Under the pieces are notes generated by a model. It did not search any database and had not been told where the DNA came from. It was given only the letters and a program-made list of their open reading frames with translations. Source: Arhodomonas sp052060015 (GTDB lineage Bacteria > Pseudomonadota > Gammaproteobacteria > Nitrococcales > Nitrococcaceae). From it: a DNA stretch of 64,000 nt. A program made the translations under genes and the position numbers. Every line of letters starts with the position of its first letter. Within the stretch, counting starts at the first letter, position 1. The stretch is taken from contig NZ_JBPODZ010000001.1 of NCBI RefSeq assembly GCF_052060015.1, positions 124,001 through 188,000 of the forward strand, read 5' to 3'. Shown here in pieces: positions 55,444-64,000 of this stretch.

Positions 55444-56373
55444 ATGACGCATTCGTTTCGTTGGATGGGTGCCGGCCTGCTCGCCGGCGCCCTGGCGCTG
55501 CCGGCGACGGCGCTGGCCGATGCCATGCAGCACTATGTGCCGGGCGTGGAGGGCAACAAGGCGGCCTCGGTGCCGCCGCCGGGGTTTTACCTGCGCAACT
55601 ACGGCGTCTACTACGACTCCGATGACGTCAAGGTCGACGCCATCCCGAATAACGACGGCGCCATCCCCGGCGGCGACGACAGCGCCACGGTCAAGGCGGT
55701 GGTGCCGCGGGCGATCTGGATCACCGAGCACAAGGTCCTCGGTGCCGACTACGGCATGGAGGCGATCGTGCCGATCCTCGACAAGGACGTGGACGCCATG
55801 GGGCTCAGCGAGAGCGACAGCGGCCTCGGCGACGTCTTCCTCGGTCCGCTGATCCTCGCCTGGCACGGCGCACAGTATGACGCGGTCTTCACCGCCGGCT
55901 ACTGGACCGACGCGTTCAGCGACTACGACGACGACAACCCCGTGGCGGCGGCGGCCTCCACCGGCCAGGGCTACTCCAACGTCATGCTCACCTTCGGCGG
56001 CACCTGGTATCCCACCGAAGACCGGCGCTGGGCATTCTCGCTGCTCAACCGCTACGAGACCCTGGCCTCGGAGGTCGAGGGCACCGACATCGAGCCCGGC
56101 GACAACTGGGTCGCCGAGTGGGGGATCAGCTACGACGTCAACCCGGCGCTGACCCTGGGGCTGGTGGGCTATGACAGCTGGCAGCTCGAGGGCGACGACG
56201 CCCCCGCCGGGGTGCCCACCCCGAAGGACGAGGTGCACGCCATCGGCGGCCAGCTCACCTACCGCTCCAAGTCGCTGGGCATGGCCTTCGACGCCGCCCT
56301 CTACGAGGAGTACCACAGCGAGCACCGCCCCGAGGGCACCACCTTCCGGGTGATCGCCACCATCCCGTTCTGA
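55444..56373 (+). CDS. Phenol_MetA_deg/SphA-like outer-membrane-type protein
   Basis: A 309-residue protein with a signal peptide (GAGLLAGALALPATALADA). GFYLRNYGVYYDSDDVKV and alternating strands ending in an aromatic (RVIATIPF) suggest a beta-barrel, as in the Phenol_MetA_deg family of meta-pathway clusters. It may help hydrophobic substrates cross the outer membrane; this is inference. It sits between dmpH and dmpI in the same orientation. Confidence 0.8.
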   Translation: MTHSFRWMGAGLLAGALALPATALADAMQHYVPGVEGNKAASVPPPGFYLRNYGVYYDSDDVKVDAIPNNDGAIPGGDDSATVKAVVPRAIWITEHKVLGADYGMEAIVPILDKDVDAMGLSESDSGLGDVFLGPLILAWHGAQYDAVFTAGYWTDAFSDYDDDNPVAAAASTGQGYSNVMLTFGGTWYPTEDRRWAFSLLNRYETLASEVEGTDIEPGDNWVAEWGISYDVNPALTLGLVGYDSWQLEGDDAPAGVPTPKDEVHAIGGQLTYRSKSLGMAFDAALYEEYHSEHRPEGTTFRVIATIPF

Positions 56374-56434
56374 CGTGCAACCGCCTTGGCCGGGCCGCCA
56401 CCGCGGCCCGGCCCCGTTCGCCCAAGGAGGCCGT

Positions 56435-56635
56435 ATGCCCATCGCCCAAGTCTCGATCCTCGAGGGCCGCCCCAAGGAGAAGCGCGTGGAGCTGATCCGC
56501 CGGGTGACCGATGCCATCGCCGAGAGCCTGGAGGTGCCCGCCGAGCGCGTGCGGGTGATTGTCCAGGAGGTGCCGCTGGAGCACTGGGGCATCGGCGGCG
56601 AGACCGCCGAGGAGAAACGCCGGGGCGGTGGCTGA
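56435..56635 (+). CDS. dmpI: 4-oxalocrotonate tautomerase
   Basis: A 66-residue protein that starts MPIAQVSILEGRP, leaving Pro1 as catalytic base after Met removal. RVRVIVQEVPLEHWGIGG has the family's Arg and the Trp-Gly segment. It isomerises 2-hydroxymuconate to 2-oxo-3-hexenedioate for DmpH. AAGGAGG precedes it. Confidence 0.93.
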   Translation: MPIAQVSILEGRPKEKRVELIRRVTDAIAESLEVPAERVRVIVQEVPLEHWGIGGETAEEKRRGGG

Positions 56636-56656
56636 GCGGCCGCAGAGGAGGCACCC

Positions 56657-57247
56657 GTGGAACCCGTCGACCTCGAGCTGTACTTCAACTTCCGCAGCCC
56701 GTACTGCTACCTTGTCTCCAAGCGCATGTTCCGCCTGCTCGACGCCTATCACGTGCGCCTGGTCTGGCGACCCCTGGGCGGCTGGCACGGGCGTTCACCG
56801 CCGGATCGGGCGAAGAAGAAGCTGCCCATCGCCCGCCAGGACGTGGGGCGTTTCGCCCGGCGCATGGGGATCCCGCTGAACCCGCCGCCGAAGGAGACCG
56901 ATCCCACCCGGGCCAGTGCCGGCTCGCTGCTCGCCGAGGAGCAGGGGCTGCTGCGCGCCTATACCGTGGAGGTAATGCGCGCCGAGTGGGCCGAGGGCCG
57001 GGACATCGGCGAGCTCAGGGTCCTGCGGGAGGTGGCCGGCCGAATCGGTATGGACGCGGAGGCCCTGGCGGCCGCGGCGGATGATCCGCAACGCCGCCAG
57101 CGCCTCGAGGAGAACTGGGCGATGGCCGACCAGCGCGGTGCCTTCGGTGTACCCACCTTTGCCATCGGCGAGGAGATCTTCTGGGGCCAGGACCGCATCG
57201 ATTTCGTCGAGGAGCACCTCCGGGAACTGCGCCTGGCCCGGCTGTAG
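56657..57247 (+). CDS. DsbA-family/kappa-type GST (2-hydroxychromene-2-carboxylate isomerase-like)
   Basis: A 196-residue thioredoxin-fold protein: YFNFRSPYCYLVSKRM at the start with the catalytic Ser/Tyr region, and GVPTFAIGEEIFWGQDRIDF at the end. HCCA isomerases use glutathione in naphthalene pathways; in a monocyclic pathway its substrate is unclear. It starts 21 bases after dmpI, so it is probably co-transcribed. Confidence 0.82.
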   Translation: MEPVDLELYFNFRSPYCYLVSKRMFRLLDAYHVRLVWRPLGGWHGRSPPDRAKKKLPIARQDVGRFARRMGIPLNPPPKETDPTRASAGSLLAEEQGLLRAYTVEVMRAEWAEGRDIGELRVLREVAGRIGMDAEALAAAADDPQRRQRLEENWAMADQRGAFGVPTFAIGEEIFWGQDRIDFVEEHLRELRLARL

Positions 57248-57262
57248 ACGCGGGGAGGGGCC

Positions 57263-57883
57263 ATGGAGCTCTATGACAAACCCGAGTGCCCGTTTTGCTG
57301 GCGGGTGCGCATGGCGCTGCGGTGGCAGGGGAGGGCGTATCGCCACCGTCGCCACGACGACCCGGAGGCGGTGGCCGAGCGGCAACGACTCTCCCCCCAC
57401 GGAACGGTACCGATACTGCATTGCGAGGAGCTGGTGCTCACCGACTCCCGGGTGATCCTGGAGTACCTGGCCGACAGCGGGCCTGGCCTGCTTCCGGGGG
57501 ATGCCGAGGGGCGCGCCCGGGTGCGCACCCGGCTGGACTACATCGATGGCGTGCTGGGAAAGGCCATCCGCGAGGTGGTCTTCGAGAAGCGGGATCGCCC
57601 GGTGACGGAGTGGGACCGGGCGCGCATCGATGCCGGGATCGAGGGATGGTGCCGGGGCCTGCCGGCGCTGGAGGCCGAGCTGGACGCCGATGGCCGTTTC
57701 CCCGAGGGGGACTCCCTCGCCGATCTGGCGCTGCTGACCCGCTGCGGCCTCGCCGCCGCGTACGGCGTCGAGTTGCCCATGGAGCTGACCCGGCTGCGCC
57801 GCTGGTACGAGCGCTGGCGTGCCGCTCCGGTATTTCGGGAAACGGCCCCGCCCCGGGTCCGTGACGCCCTGTCGGCAATGTAG
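57263..57883 (+). CDS. glutathione S-transferase
   Basis: A 206-residue GST. The N-terminal thioredoxin domain has YDKPECPFCWRVRMALRW with a CPFC motif and HGTVPILHCEELVLTDSRVI. The C-terminal helical domain includes EGDSLADLALLTRCGL. The CPxC-type start suggests a reductive or glutaredoxin-like activity. The stop lies only six bases before the IS110 transposase stop, so the IS end abuts it and may have changed its last codons. Confidence 0.82.
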   Translation: MELYDKPECPFCWRVRMALRWQGRAYRHRRHDDPEAVAERQRLSPHGTVPILHCEELVLTDSRVILEYLADSGPGLLPGDAEGRARVRTRLDYIDGVLGKAIREVVFEKRDRPVTEWDRARIDAGIEGWCRGLPALEAELDADGRFPEGDSLADLALLTRCGLAAAYGVELPMELTRLRRWYERWRAAPVFRETAPPRVRDALSAM

Positions 57884-57889
57884 GAGATT

Positions 57890-58840
57890 CTATGTCTGCT
57901 GGCAAGGTGTTCGAGGCTGGTATTCGGTTTGATTTTTCATCAGTGCGAAGGCGAGGCGAGCGAGCTTTCGGGCGAGGGCATTGAGGGCTTGTACAGGTGC
58001 GAGCCCGCGTGCGAGGCAGCGCTGGTAGTAGCCGCTCCATGGGGGTTTGGACTTGGCCTGGAGGGCGGCCATGTAGAGCAGTCGCCGCAGCTCTGGGTCG
58101 CCTTGTTTGGTGAGCCGACGGCGTGCTCGTTTTTGTCCGGAGTCGCGCACGCGGACATCGAGTCCGAGGAAGGCGATAAAGGCGTCGCTGCTTCGGAAGG
58201 CGCCGCGGTGAAAGGCCATGGTCAGGGCGGCGGCGGTGATCGGGCCGATGCCTTCGATTTGCTGACAGCGCCGCCGGTGCGCTGCCCATCCGGCAGTCGC
58301 GATGGTCTTGGCCATGAGCCGCTGTAGGGTAGTGTCGAGCTGTTGGATAGCGCGGATCAGTGGCTTGAGGCTGGCCTGCAGTTCGCTCACGCCCGCCAGG
58401 CTCTGCTCGAGCATCACGCGGGCGCGAACGAGGCTTGCGCGGCGGCGCAGCAGCTTCTGCAGGCTCTGGTAACCCTTGGGGGGTGGAGTCCAGGGGGTTA
58501 GCTGGTCGTGCTCGCGTTCGAGGTAGCGCACGAGCAGCTGGGCGTCGCCGGCATCGGTCTTGGCGCGGCCACCGACGCCGTCGCGATAGCGGTTGAGGCG
58601 ATAGCCACTGATCAGATACACGCGGTGGCCTTGGCGGTGGGCTTCCAGCGCCAAGGCGAGATGGTAGTCGTTGGTTGCCTCCAATGCGAATGCCGCTGGT
58701 GCGGGCAGGCTCTGAAGCCACTCGTGGATCGCCGAGTGCTCGTTGGCGCAGCGCTGGGCGGGTTCGCCATTGATGCTGAGCCACAGCTGCGCCTTGCCGA
58801 CGTCCACACCGATGAGTTGGGCGGTTACCGACATTGCCAT
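57890..58840 (-). CDS. IS110-family transposase
   Basis: A 316-residue recombinase. The N-terminal DEDD RuvC-like domain is seen in LIGVDVGKAQLWLSI, FALEATNDYHLAL and KTDAGDAQLLVRYL. The C-terminal Tnp_20 domain has IEGIGPITAAAL and RFAFRSSD-like FRSSDAFIAFLGLDV with the serine region. Such enzymes use an RNA encoded in the element to choose the site. Confidence 0.93.
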   Translation of the reverse strand: MAMSVTAQLIGVDVGKAQLWLSINGEPAQRCANEHSAIHEWLQSLPAPAAFALEATNDYHLALALEAHRQGHRVYLISGYRLNRYRDGVGGRAKTDAGDAQLLVRYLEREHDQLTPWTPPPKGYQSLQKLLRRRASLVRARVMLEQSLAGVSELQASLKPLIRAIQQLDTTLQRLMAKTIATAGWAAHRRRCQQIEGIGPITAAALTMAFHRGAFRSSDAFIAFLGLDVRVRDSGQKRARRRLTKQGDPELRRLLYMAALQAKSKPPWSGYYQRCLARGLAPVQALNALARKLARLAFALMKNQTEYQPRTPCQQT

Positions 58841-58868
58841 GATCCACCTCCCGGGCTAGCGTGGAGCT

Positions 58869-59024
58869 GTCTGTCGGGGTGCTCACCGAACGCTGGCTTG
58901 CCATCTATCGTCGGTGCCGAGCCGAACGATTCCTTATCGGCGTTTGAGGTGAGGGGTGGGACGATCTCTCCTACTGTCTGTGCCATAGGCCAGATGCGCG
59001 CCTCGTCCCTCCACCCCGACAGAC
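58869..59024 (-). ncRNA. candidate bridge RNA of the IS110 element
   Basis: GTCTGTCGGGGTG (58869-58881) and CACCCCGACAGAC (59012-59024) are perfect 13-base complements that enclose a 130-base loop region upstream of the transposase gene. Position (5' side of the recombinase gene) and size fit the bridge/seek RNA of the IS110 group. The internal guide loops were not resolved by eye. Confidence 0.4.
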
Positions 59025-59054
59025 CCTTTATCTAGGCCTGCCGGGCGAAACATA

Positions 59055-59113
59055 CAAGCGCGCCCCGCGCGCGATGTCCGCGGGGAGGTCGCCTGCGGGG
59101 CAGGCTCCCACGT
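59055..59113. repeat. REP-like palindromes next to the IS110 end
   Basis: ACAAGCGCGCCCCGCGCGCG followed by CGCCTGCGGGGCAGGCTCC, the same family as at 7031-7156. They lie in the gap before pepN. Confidence 0.6.
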
Positions 59114-59183
59114 GACGGAAACCGGTGGCACGGGGCCGCGGACGCGGCGATAATCCGGGGGATCCCGCTGCGGAGCCGCCGTC

Positions 59184-61808
59184 ATGGCCGATCGCCCGCC
59201 CCTGCACCGGCGTGATGCGTACACGCCGCCCCCCTTCCTGGTGGACCGGGCGTTCCTGTGCTTCGAGCTGGATCTCGCGCAGACGCGGGTGCACTCGCGG
59301 CTTTGCCTGCGCCGCAACCCGGATGCCCCGGTCCGGGCGGGGCTGCACCTGGACGGGCAGGACCTGACCCTCGAGGCCGTTGCCCTGGACGGCGAGCCCC
59401 TCGCCTGCGGGCGCTATCGCTACCAGGGGGACGGCCTGGAGATCCACGGGGCGCCGGAGCGCTGTGAGCTCGAGACCCGCGTGGTCCTCCAGCCCCAGGC
59501 CAACACCGCCCTGATGGGCCTGTATGCCGCCGGCGGTATGCTCTGCACCCAGTGTGAGCCGGAGGCATTCCGCCGGATCACCTTCTTCCCGGACCGCCCG
59601 GATGTGCTGGCGGTCTTTCGCACCGAGCTCATCGGCGACCCCCGGCGCTTTCCGGTGATGCTCGCCAACGGCAACCCGGGCCAGCGGGAGGTCCTGCCGG
59701 ATGGCCGTCACCGCGTCGTCTGGGAGGACCCCTTCCCCAAGCCCGCCTATCTGTTCGCCCTGGTGGCCGGTGAGCTCGAGGCGGTGAGCGCGGAGCACGT
59801 CACCGGCTCCGGCCGCCGGGTCCCCTTGCGGCTGTATGTGGAGCCGGGCAACGGCGGCCGCGGCGGCCATGCCCTGGACGCGCTGCGCCGCGCCATGGCC
59901 TGGGAGGAGGCGCGCTACGGCCTGGAGTACGACCTGGAGGTGCTCGACCTGGTGGCGGTGAGCCGCTACACCATGGGCGCCATGGAGAACAAGGGCCTGC
60001 TGGTCTTCAATGACCGCTACCTGCTCGCCGATCCCGCCACCGCCACCGATCGCGACTACCGGGATATCGAGGCCCTGGTGGCCCACGAGTACCTCCACAA
60101 CTGGAGCGGTAACCGGGTCACCGGCCGGGACTGGTTCCAGCTCGCCCTCAAGGAGGGCTTCACCGTGTTTCGCGAGCAGCAGTTCGTCACCGAGCAGGGC
60201 TGGGGCGGGGCGCGGCGGCTGGAGGACATGCAGGTCCTGCGCCGGCGCCAGTTCCCCGAGGACGCCGGGCCGCTGCGCCACCCGGTACGCCCCGCCGCCT
60301 ATCGCGAGATCGAGAACTTCTACACCGACACGGTCTACGCCAAGGGCGCGGAGATCGTGCGCATGCTCGCCCTGTGCCTGGGCGAGGCGCGGTTCCGGTC
60401 GGGCACGGATCGCTACTTCCGCGACCATGACGGCACCGCGGTGACCGTCGAGGACTTCCTGGCCGCCCTGTCCGCGGCCACCGGCGAGCCCCTGGCCGGA
60501 TTCCTGGCCTGGTACGACGAGGCGGGGACCCCGGAGCTCGCCTGCCGGGGGCGCTTTGACGCCGGCAAAGGCGTGTACACCCTGGAGGTCCGCCAGTCGC
60601 CCCCGGCGGGGGGCGCGCCCCGGCCGCTGCCGCTGGCCATCGGCCTGCGTGACGCCGATGGCGCGCCGCTGCCCGTGTGTCTGGGGCCGGGGCAGGAGGG
60701 GGCGGACACCCGGGTGCTGCCGATCACCGAGTCGGTGCAGGAGTTTCACTGCCACGGCCTGGACAGCGCGCCGGTGCCGGTGCTGCTCCGCGGGTTTTCG
60801 GCGCCGGTGCGGCTGGACTTCCCGTATACCCCGGACGAGCTGGTCACCCTCGCCATCCACGAGGACGACGCCTGTGTGCGCTGGGACGCGGTGCAGCGCC
60901 TGGTGGTGGCGGCGGTCAGCGAACCGGGCGGGCCGCGGGGCCAGGCGCCGGCGTTGACCGCGCTGGCCGAAGCCTTCGCCGGCATCCTGGAGCGGGCCGA
61001 TGCGGCGCCGCTGGTGGCCGCCGAGCTGCTCACCCTCCCGGATGCCGGGGCACTGGTCCGGGAGAGCACCCTGGACGATGTGGCGGCGGCGGATGCGGCC
61101 CTGGCGGCGGTGGCGCGGCACGTCGTGGAGCGTTCGGGCGCGGCCCTGGAGGCCGTCTACGAGGCCTGCGGCGCCACCGCGCCCGGGCCGCCGGATCCGC
61201 AGCGGGCCGGGCGGCGGGCGCTGCGCAACGCCTGCCTCGCCCGGCTCTGGCATGGCGGACGCGCGGGGGCCTTCGAGCGGTGCCTGGAGCAATTCCGATG
61301 GGCCACAAACATGACCGACCGCCTGGCCGCCCTGGGGCTGCTCGCCCACCACGAGGGGGATACGGTGGCGGCGCTGCTCGCGGCCTTCCGGGAGCGCTGG
61401 GCCGGGGAGCCGCTGGTGCTGGATCAGTGGTTCGCCATTCAGGCCCGTTCCCGTCGCGCCGACACCCTGGAGCGGGTGCGGGCGTTATGCGCCGATCCGG
61501 CCTTTTCCCTGGAGGCGCCCAACCGCGTCCGTGCCCTGGTGGCGAGCTTCGCCACGGGGAATCCGCTGCGCTTTCATGCCGCCGACGGTGCCGGCTATCG
61601 TTTCCTGGCGGATCGGGTGTTGGCCCTGGATGCGCTCAATCCGCCCCTGGCGGCGGAGCTGCTGCGGCCCCTCACCGAGGGGCACTGGCATGAGGCGGGC
61701 CGGCGCGCCCGCATGCGCGCGGAGCTCGAGCGGGTGGGCGCGGCCCCGGATCTCTCCGGGGGCTGTGCCGAGATCGTCACGCTGGCGCTCAAGGAGGGCG
61801 AGGGATGA
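59184..61808 (+). CDS. pepN: aminopeptidase N (M1 family, E. coli PepN type)
   Basis: An 874-residue M1 metallopeptidase. The exopeptidase motif is GAMENKGLLVFND and the zinc site is HEYLHNWSGNR with the third ligand Glu in LKEGFTVFREQQF. The N-terminal domain and the long C-terminal helical domain are full length. It removes N-terminal residues from peptides in the cytoplasm. The stop overlaps the start of the next gene (ATGA). Confidence 0.95.
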   Translation: MADRPPLHRRDAYTPPPFLVDRAFLCFELDLAQTRVHSRLCLRRNPDAPVRAGLHLDGQDLTLEAVALDGEPLACGRYRYQGDGLEIHGAPERCELETRVVLQPQANTALMGLYAAGGMLCTQCEPEAFRRITFFPDRPDVLAVFRTELIGDPRRFPVMLANGNPGQREVLPDGRHRVVWEDPFPKPAYLFALVAGELEAVSAEHVTGSGRRVPLRLYVEPGNGGRGGHALDALRRAMAWEEARYGLEYDLEVLDLVAVSRYTMGAMENKGLLVFNDRYLLADPATATDRDYRDIEALVAHEYLHNWSGNRVTGRDWFQLALKEGFTVFREQQFVTEQGWGGARRLEDMQVLRRRQFPEDAGPLRHPVRPAAYREIENFYTDTVYAKGAEIVRMLALCLGEARFRSGTDRYFRDHDGTAVTVEDFLAALSAATGEPLAGFLAWYDEAGTPELACRGRFDAGKGVYTLEVRQSPPAGGAPRPLPLAIGLRDADGAPLPVCLGPGQEGADTRVLPITESVQEFHCHGLDSAPVPVLLRGFSAPVRLDFPYTPDELVTLAIHEDDACVRWDAVQRLVVAAVSEPGGPRGQAPALTALAEAFAGILERADAAPLVAAELLTLPDAGALVRESTLDDVAAADAALAAVARHVVERSGAALEAVYEACGATAPGPPDPQRAGRRALRNACLARLWHGGRAGAFERCLEQFRWATNMTDRLAALGLLAHHEGDTVAALLAAFRERWAGEPLVLDQWFAIQARSRRADTLERVRALCADPAFSLEAPNRVRALVASFATGNPLRFHAADGAGYRFLADRVLALDALNPPLAAELLRPLTEGHWHEAGRRARMRAELERVGAAPDLSGGCAEIVTLALKEGEG

Positions 61809-63838
61809 AGGTGCTGCGCTCCTTCCCGGCAGGGGTGGAGGTCATCGAGAACGTGTGGATCCCGATGTCGGATGGCGTGCGGCTCGCCGCGCGCCTCTGG
61901 CTGCCCGAGGGGGCCCGGGAGCGGCCGGTGCCGGCCGTGCTGGAATACATGCCCTATCGCAAGCGCGACTTCACCCGGTTGCGCGACGAGCCGTTGCACA
62001 GCTACTTCGCCGGGCATGGCTATGCAGGCATCCGGCTCGATGTCCGGGGCACCGGGGATTCCGAGGGCATCCTCCGCGACGAGTACCTCGCCCAGGAGCA
62101 GGACGACGCTGTCGACGCCATCGACTGGATCACCCGGCAGCCCTGGTGCGACGGCAACGTGGGCATGATCGGGCTGTCCTGGAGCGGGTTCAACGCCCTG
62201 CAGGTCGCGGCGCGCCGGCCGCCGGCACTGAAGGCCATCATCACCATGTGCTCCACCGACGACCGCTATGCCGACGACGCCCACTACAAGGGCGGTTGCC
62301 TGCTCACCGAGAACCTGAGCTGGGGTGCGGAGCTGCTGTCGCTGAACGCCTGCCCGCCGGACCCGGAGATCGCCGGCGAGGCCTGGCGGGGGCGCTGGCT
62401 CGAGCGATTGGAGAACAACCGCCTGTTCCCCGCCGTGTGGATGCGCCACCCCCACCGGGATGATTACTGGCGCCATGGCTCGGTGTGCGAGGACTACGGC
62501 GCCATCGAGTGCGCCGTCTACGCCGTCGGCGGCTGGGCGGATGGCTACGTCAACGCCATCCCGCGGCTGATGCAGGGGCTCAGCTGCCCGCGCAAGGCCC
62601 TGATCGGCCCCTGGCCCCATGCCTTCCCCCACGCCGCCGAGCCCGGTCCACGCATCGGCTTCTTCCAGGAGGCGGTGCGCTGGTGGGACCACTGGCTGAA
62701 GGGCAAGGACAACGGGATCATGGACGAACCCCCCATTCGTGCCTGGATGGAGTCCTGGATCCCGCCGGCGCCCCGTCACGACGAACGCCCCGGACGCTGG
62801 ATCGCCGAGCATCAGTGGCCGTCGCCGCAGATCCGGCCGCGGCGGTGGTATCTCAATGTGCTGTCGCTCGGTGAGTGCCCGGATGGCGAGGACCGGATGC
62901 GGCTGCGCTCGCCCCAGACCACCGGCCTGCGGGCCGGGGACTTCTATGGCTTCGGCGCCGAGGGCGATGCCCCCATGGACCAGCGCGCCGACGATGGCAA
63001 GTCCCTGGTCTTCGACTCCGATCCCCTGGAGGGGCCGGTGGAATTCCTCGGTGCGCCGGTGGTAACCCTGGAGCTCGCCTGCGACCGCCCCCTGGCCCAT
63101 GTCGCCGTCCGGCTCAATGACGTGGCACCGGACGGGGCCAGCGGCCGGGTGAGTTACGGGGTGCTGAACCTCGCCCACCGCGACGACCACGAGAACCCGC
63201 AGCCCCTGGAGCCGGGGCAGCGCTACCGGGTGGCGGTACGGCTGAACGACATGGCCTACCGCTTCGAGGCCGGCCACACCATCCGGGTGGCGGTCTCGAC
63301 CTGCTATTGGCCGATGATCTGGCCGACGCCGGAGCCGGCGGCCCTCAGCGTCTACACCGGGGTCAGCACCCTGGAGCTGCCGGTGCGCCCGCCGCGCCCC
63401 GAGGACGAGGTGCTGGCGGCCTTCGAGCCGCCGGAGCGCGGCCCCATCCCCGCCTACACGGTGCTGCAGACCGCGCAGCTGGAGCGCGGCATCGCCGTGG
63501 ATCTCACCACCGACGAGACCACCTATACCGCCTACGGTGACGTGGGCGACGTCGGGGGGGCGGCGCTGGCGCGGATCGAGGACATCGACCTGCTGGTGGG
63601 CTCGACCATGCGCCGGGTCTTTCGCATCCAGGAGCAGGACCCGCTCTCCGCCGAGGCGGTCACCGAGCAGGAGACCCGCTTCGAGCGTGGCGACTGGGCG
63701 GTGCGGATCCACTGCCGCGTGCGTCTGCGTGCCGATACCCAGGCCTTCCGCATCGAGGCCACCCTGGACGCCTACGAGAACGACGCCCGCATCGCCAGCC
63801 GCGAGTGGAACGAGGTCATACCCCGGCAATTGCTGTGA
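61805..63838 (+). CDS. CocE/NonD-family (X-Pro dipeptidyl-peptidase-like) hydrolase
   Basis: A 677-residue alpha/beta hydrolase. N-terminal MSDGVRLAARLWLPEG, YMPYRKRDFTR, LDVRGTGDSEG and the nucleophile motif GLSWSGFNAL mark the S15/CocE family. The C-terminal half has the beta-sandwich (jelly-roll) domain (VAVRLNDVAPDGASGRVSYG). Members cleave acyl esters or amides, including cephalosporin and cocaine esters in others; the natural substrate here is unknown. Coupled to pepN. Confidence 0.85.
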   Translation: MKVLRSFPAGVEVIENVWIPMSDGVRLAARLWLPEGARERPVPAVLEYMPYRKRDFTRLRDEPLHSYFAGHGYAGIRLDVRGTGDSEGILRDEYLAQEQDDAVDAIDWITRQPWCDGNVGMIGLSWSGFNALQVAARRPPALKAIITMCSTDDRYADDAHYKGGCLLTENLSWGAELLSLNACPPDPEIAGEAWRGRWLERLENNRLFPAVWMRHPHRDDYWRHGSVCEDYGAIECAVYAVGGWADGYVNAIPRLMQGLSCPRKALIGPWPHAFPHAAEPGPRIGFFQEAVRWWDHWLKGKDNGIMDEPPIRAWMESWIPPAPRHDERPGRWIAEHQWPSPQIRPRRWYLNVLSLGECPDGEDRMRLRSPQTTGLRAGDFYGFGAEGDAPMDQRADDGKSLVFDSDPLEGPVEFLGAPVVTLELACDRPLAHVAVRLNDVAPDGASGRVSYGVLNLAHRDDHENPQPLEPGQRYRVAVRLNDMAYRFEAGHTIRVAVSTCYWPMIWPTPEPAALSVYTGVSTLELPVRPPRPEDEVLAAFEPPERGPIPAYTVLQTAQLERGIAVDLTTDETTYTAYGDVGDVGGAALARIEDIDLLVGSTMRRVFRIQEQDPLSAEAVTEQETRFERGDWAVRIHCRVRLRADTQAFRIEATLDAYENDARIASREWNEVIPRQLL

Positions 63839-63966
63839 CGCGCCGGATCCCGGTAGACCGGCACCCGCCGCCAGGCGGATGCCGAAGGGGGCCACGTCGG
63901 CATCGAGACCGGCGCTGCCAAAGCGGAGCCGCACCAACATCGAGTGCGGCATCGTCACGCCGGGCT

Positions 63967-64000
63967 GTCGGGTGCCGCCTGCGGCGGAACCCGACCTACG
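63967..64000. repeat. palindromic repeat at the window end
   Basis: GTCGGGTGCCGCC, then GGCGGAACCCGACCTACG, is the same hairpin family as 4236-4269. The 128 bases between the hydrolase stop and this repeat show nothing else. Confidence 0.7.

Larger units (their letters stand above)
57884..59040 (-). mobile_element. IS110-family element
   Basis: The intact transposase gene on the minus strand is followed by very little DNA at its 3' side and preceded by about 200 non-coding bases. IS110 elements lack inverted ends and target duplications, so the limits given are approximate. The far end runs into REP-like repeats at about 59055. Confidence 0.65.

Overview
The window is high-GC, gene-dense DNA from a proteobacterium, most likely a gammaproteobacterium. 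It carries an MqsA-type antitoxin, a DmpR-type regulator, an RfaH paralogue and an E. coli-type aminopeptidase N. Many proteins are acidic, and several gaps hold short palindromic repeats like those of pseudomonads. A halophilic Ectothiorhodospiraceae member such as an Arhodomonas-like aromatic degrader would fit, but that is inference. I saw no rRNA, tRNA or CRISPR array.

Bases 1-8000 are an accessory zone. It holds the 3' end of an MqsA-type antitoxin with a SecB-like chaperone gene, which looks like a toxin-antitoxin-chaperone module whose toxin lies outside the window. A sulfotransferase follows, then a DUF1778/GNAT toxin-antitoxin pair flanked by a decayed second sulfotransferase tail. 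Three amino-sugar genes come next (PLP aminotransferase, 4,6-dehydratase, initiating sugar-phosphate transferase), then a flavin reductase-like gene and a Phd/PIN toxin-antitoxin pair. Bases 8200-20900 are an exopolysaccharide cluster: Wza-like exporter, Wzc-like autokinase, a TPR protein, a membrane J-domain protein, an O-antigen ligase/polymerase, a CpsB-type phosphatase, a FecR-like secreted protein, RfaH on the opposite strand, and a WecA-like transferase fused to a second ligase/polymerase-like domain.

Bases 20900-30800 run on the minus strand. They encode a ThDP enzyme, a GNAT acetyltransferase, an M20-type amidohydrolase with a complete peptide-type ABC transporter, and a GntR/FCD regulator preceded by a perfect 20-bp palindrome. 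About 0.75 kb of dense palindromic repeats follows.

Bases 31600-57900 are an aromatic catabolic region. A DmpR/XylR-type sigma-54 activator is divergent from a phenol hydroxylase operon (dmpKLMNOPQ) and catechol 2,3-dioxygenase (dmpB), with a good -24/-12 promoter and an upstream inverted repeat between them. Next comes a visibly lower-GC island with a zinc alcohol dehydrogenase and a full six-gene toluene/benzene monooxygenase (tmoABCDEF-like). After it is a GntR/FCD regulator gene split by an IS1634-like element whose ends and 6-bp target duplication can be read directly. The lower meta-cleavage pathway follows (HbpS-like protein, dmpC-H, a Phenol_MetA_deg outer-membrane-type protein, dmpI) with two glutathione-linked genes. 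Together these genes could take benzene or toluene to phenols, catechols, and then pyruvate and acetyl-CoA.

Bases 57890-64000 hold an IS110-family element with a candidate bridge-RNA region, aminopeptidase N and a CocE/NonD-type hydrolase.
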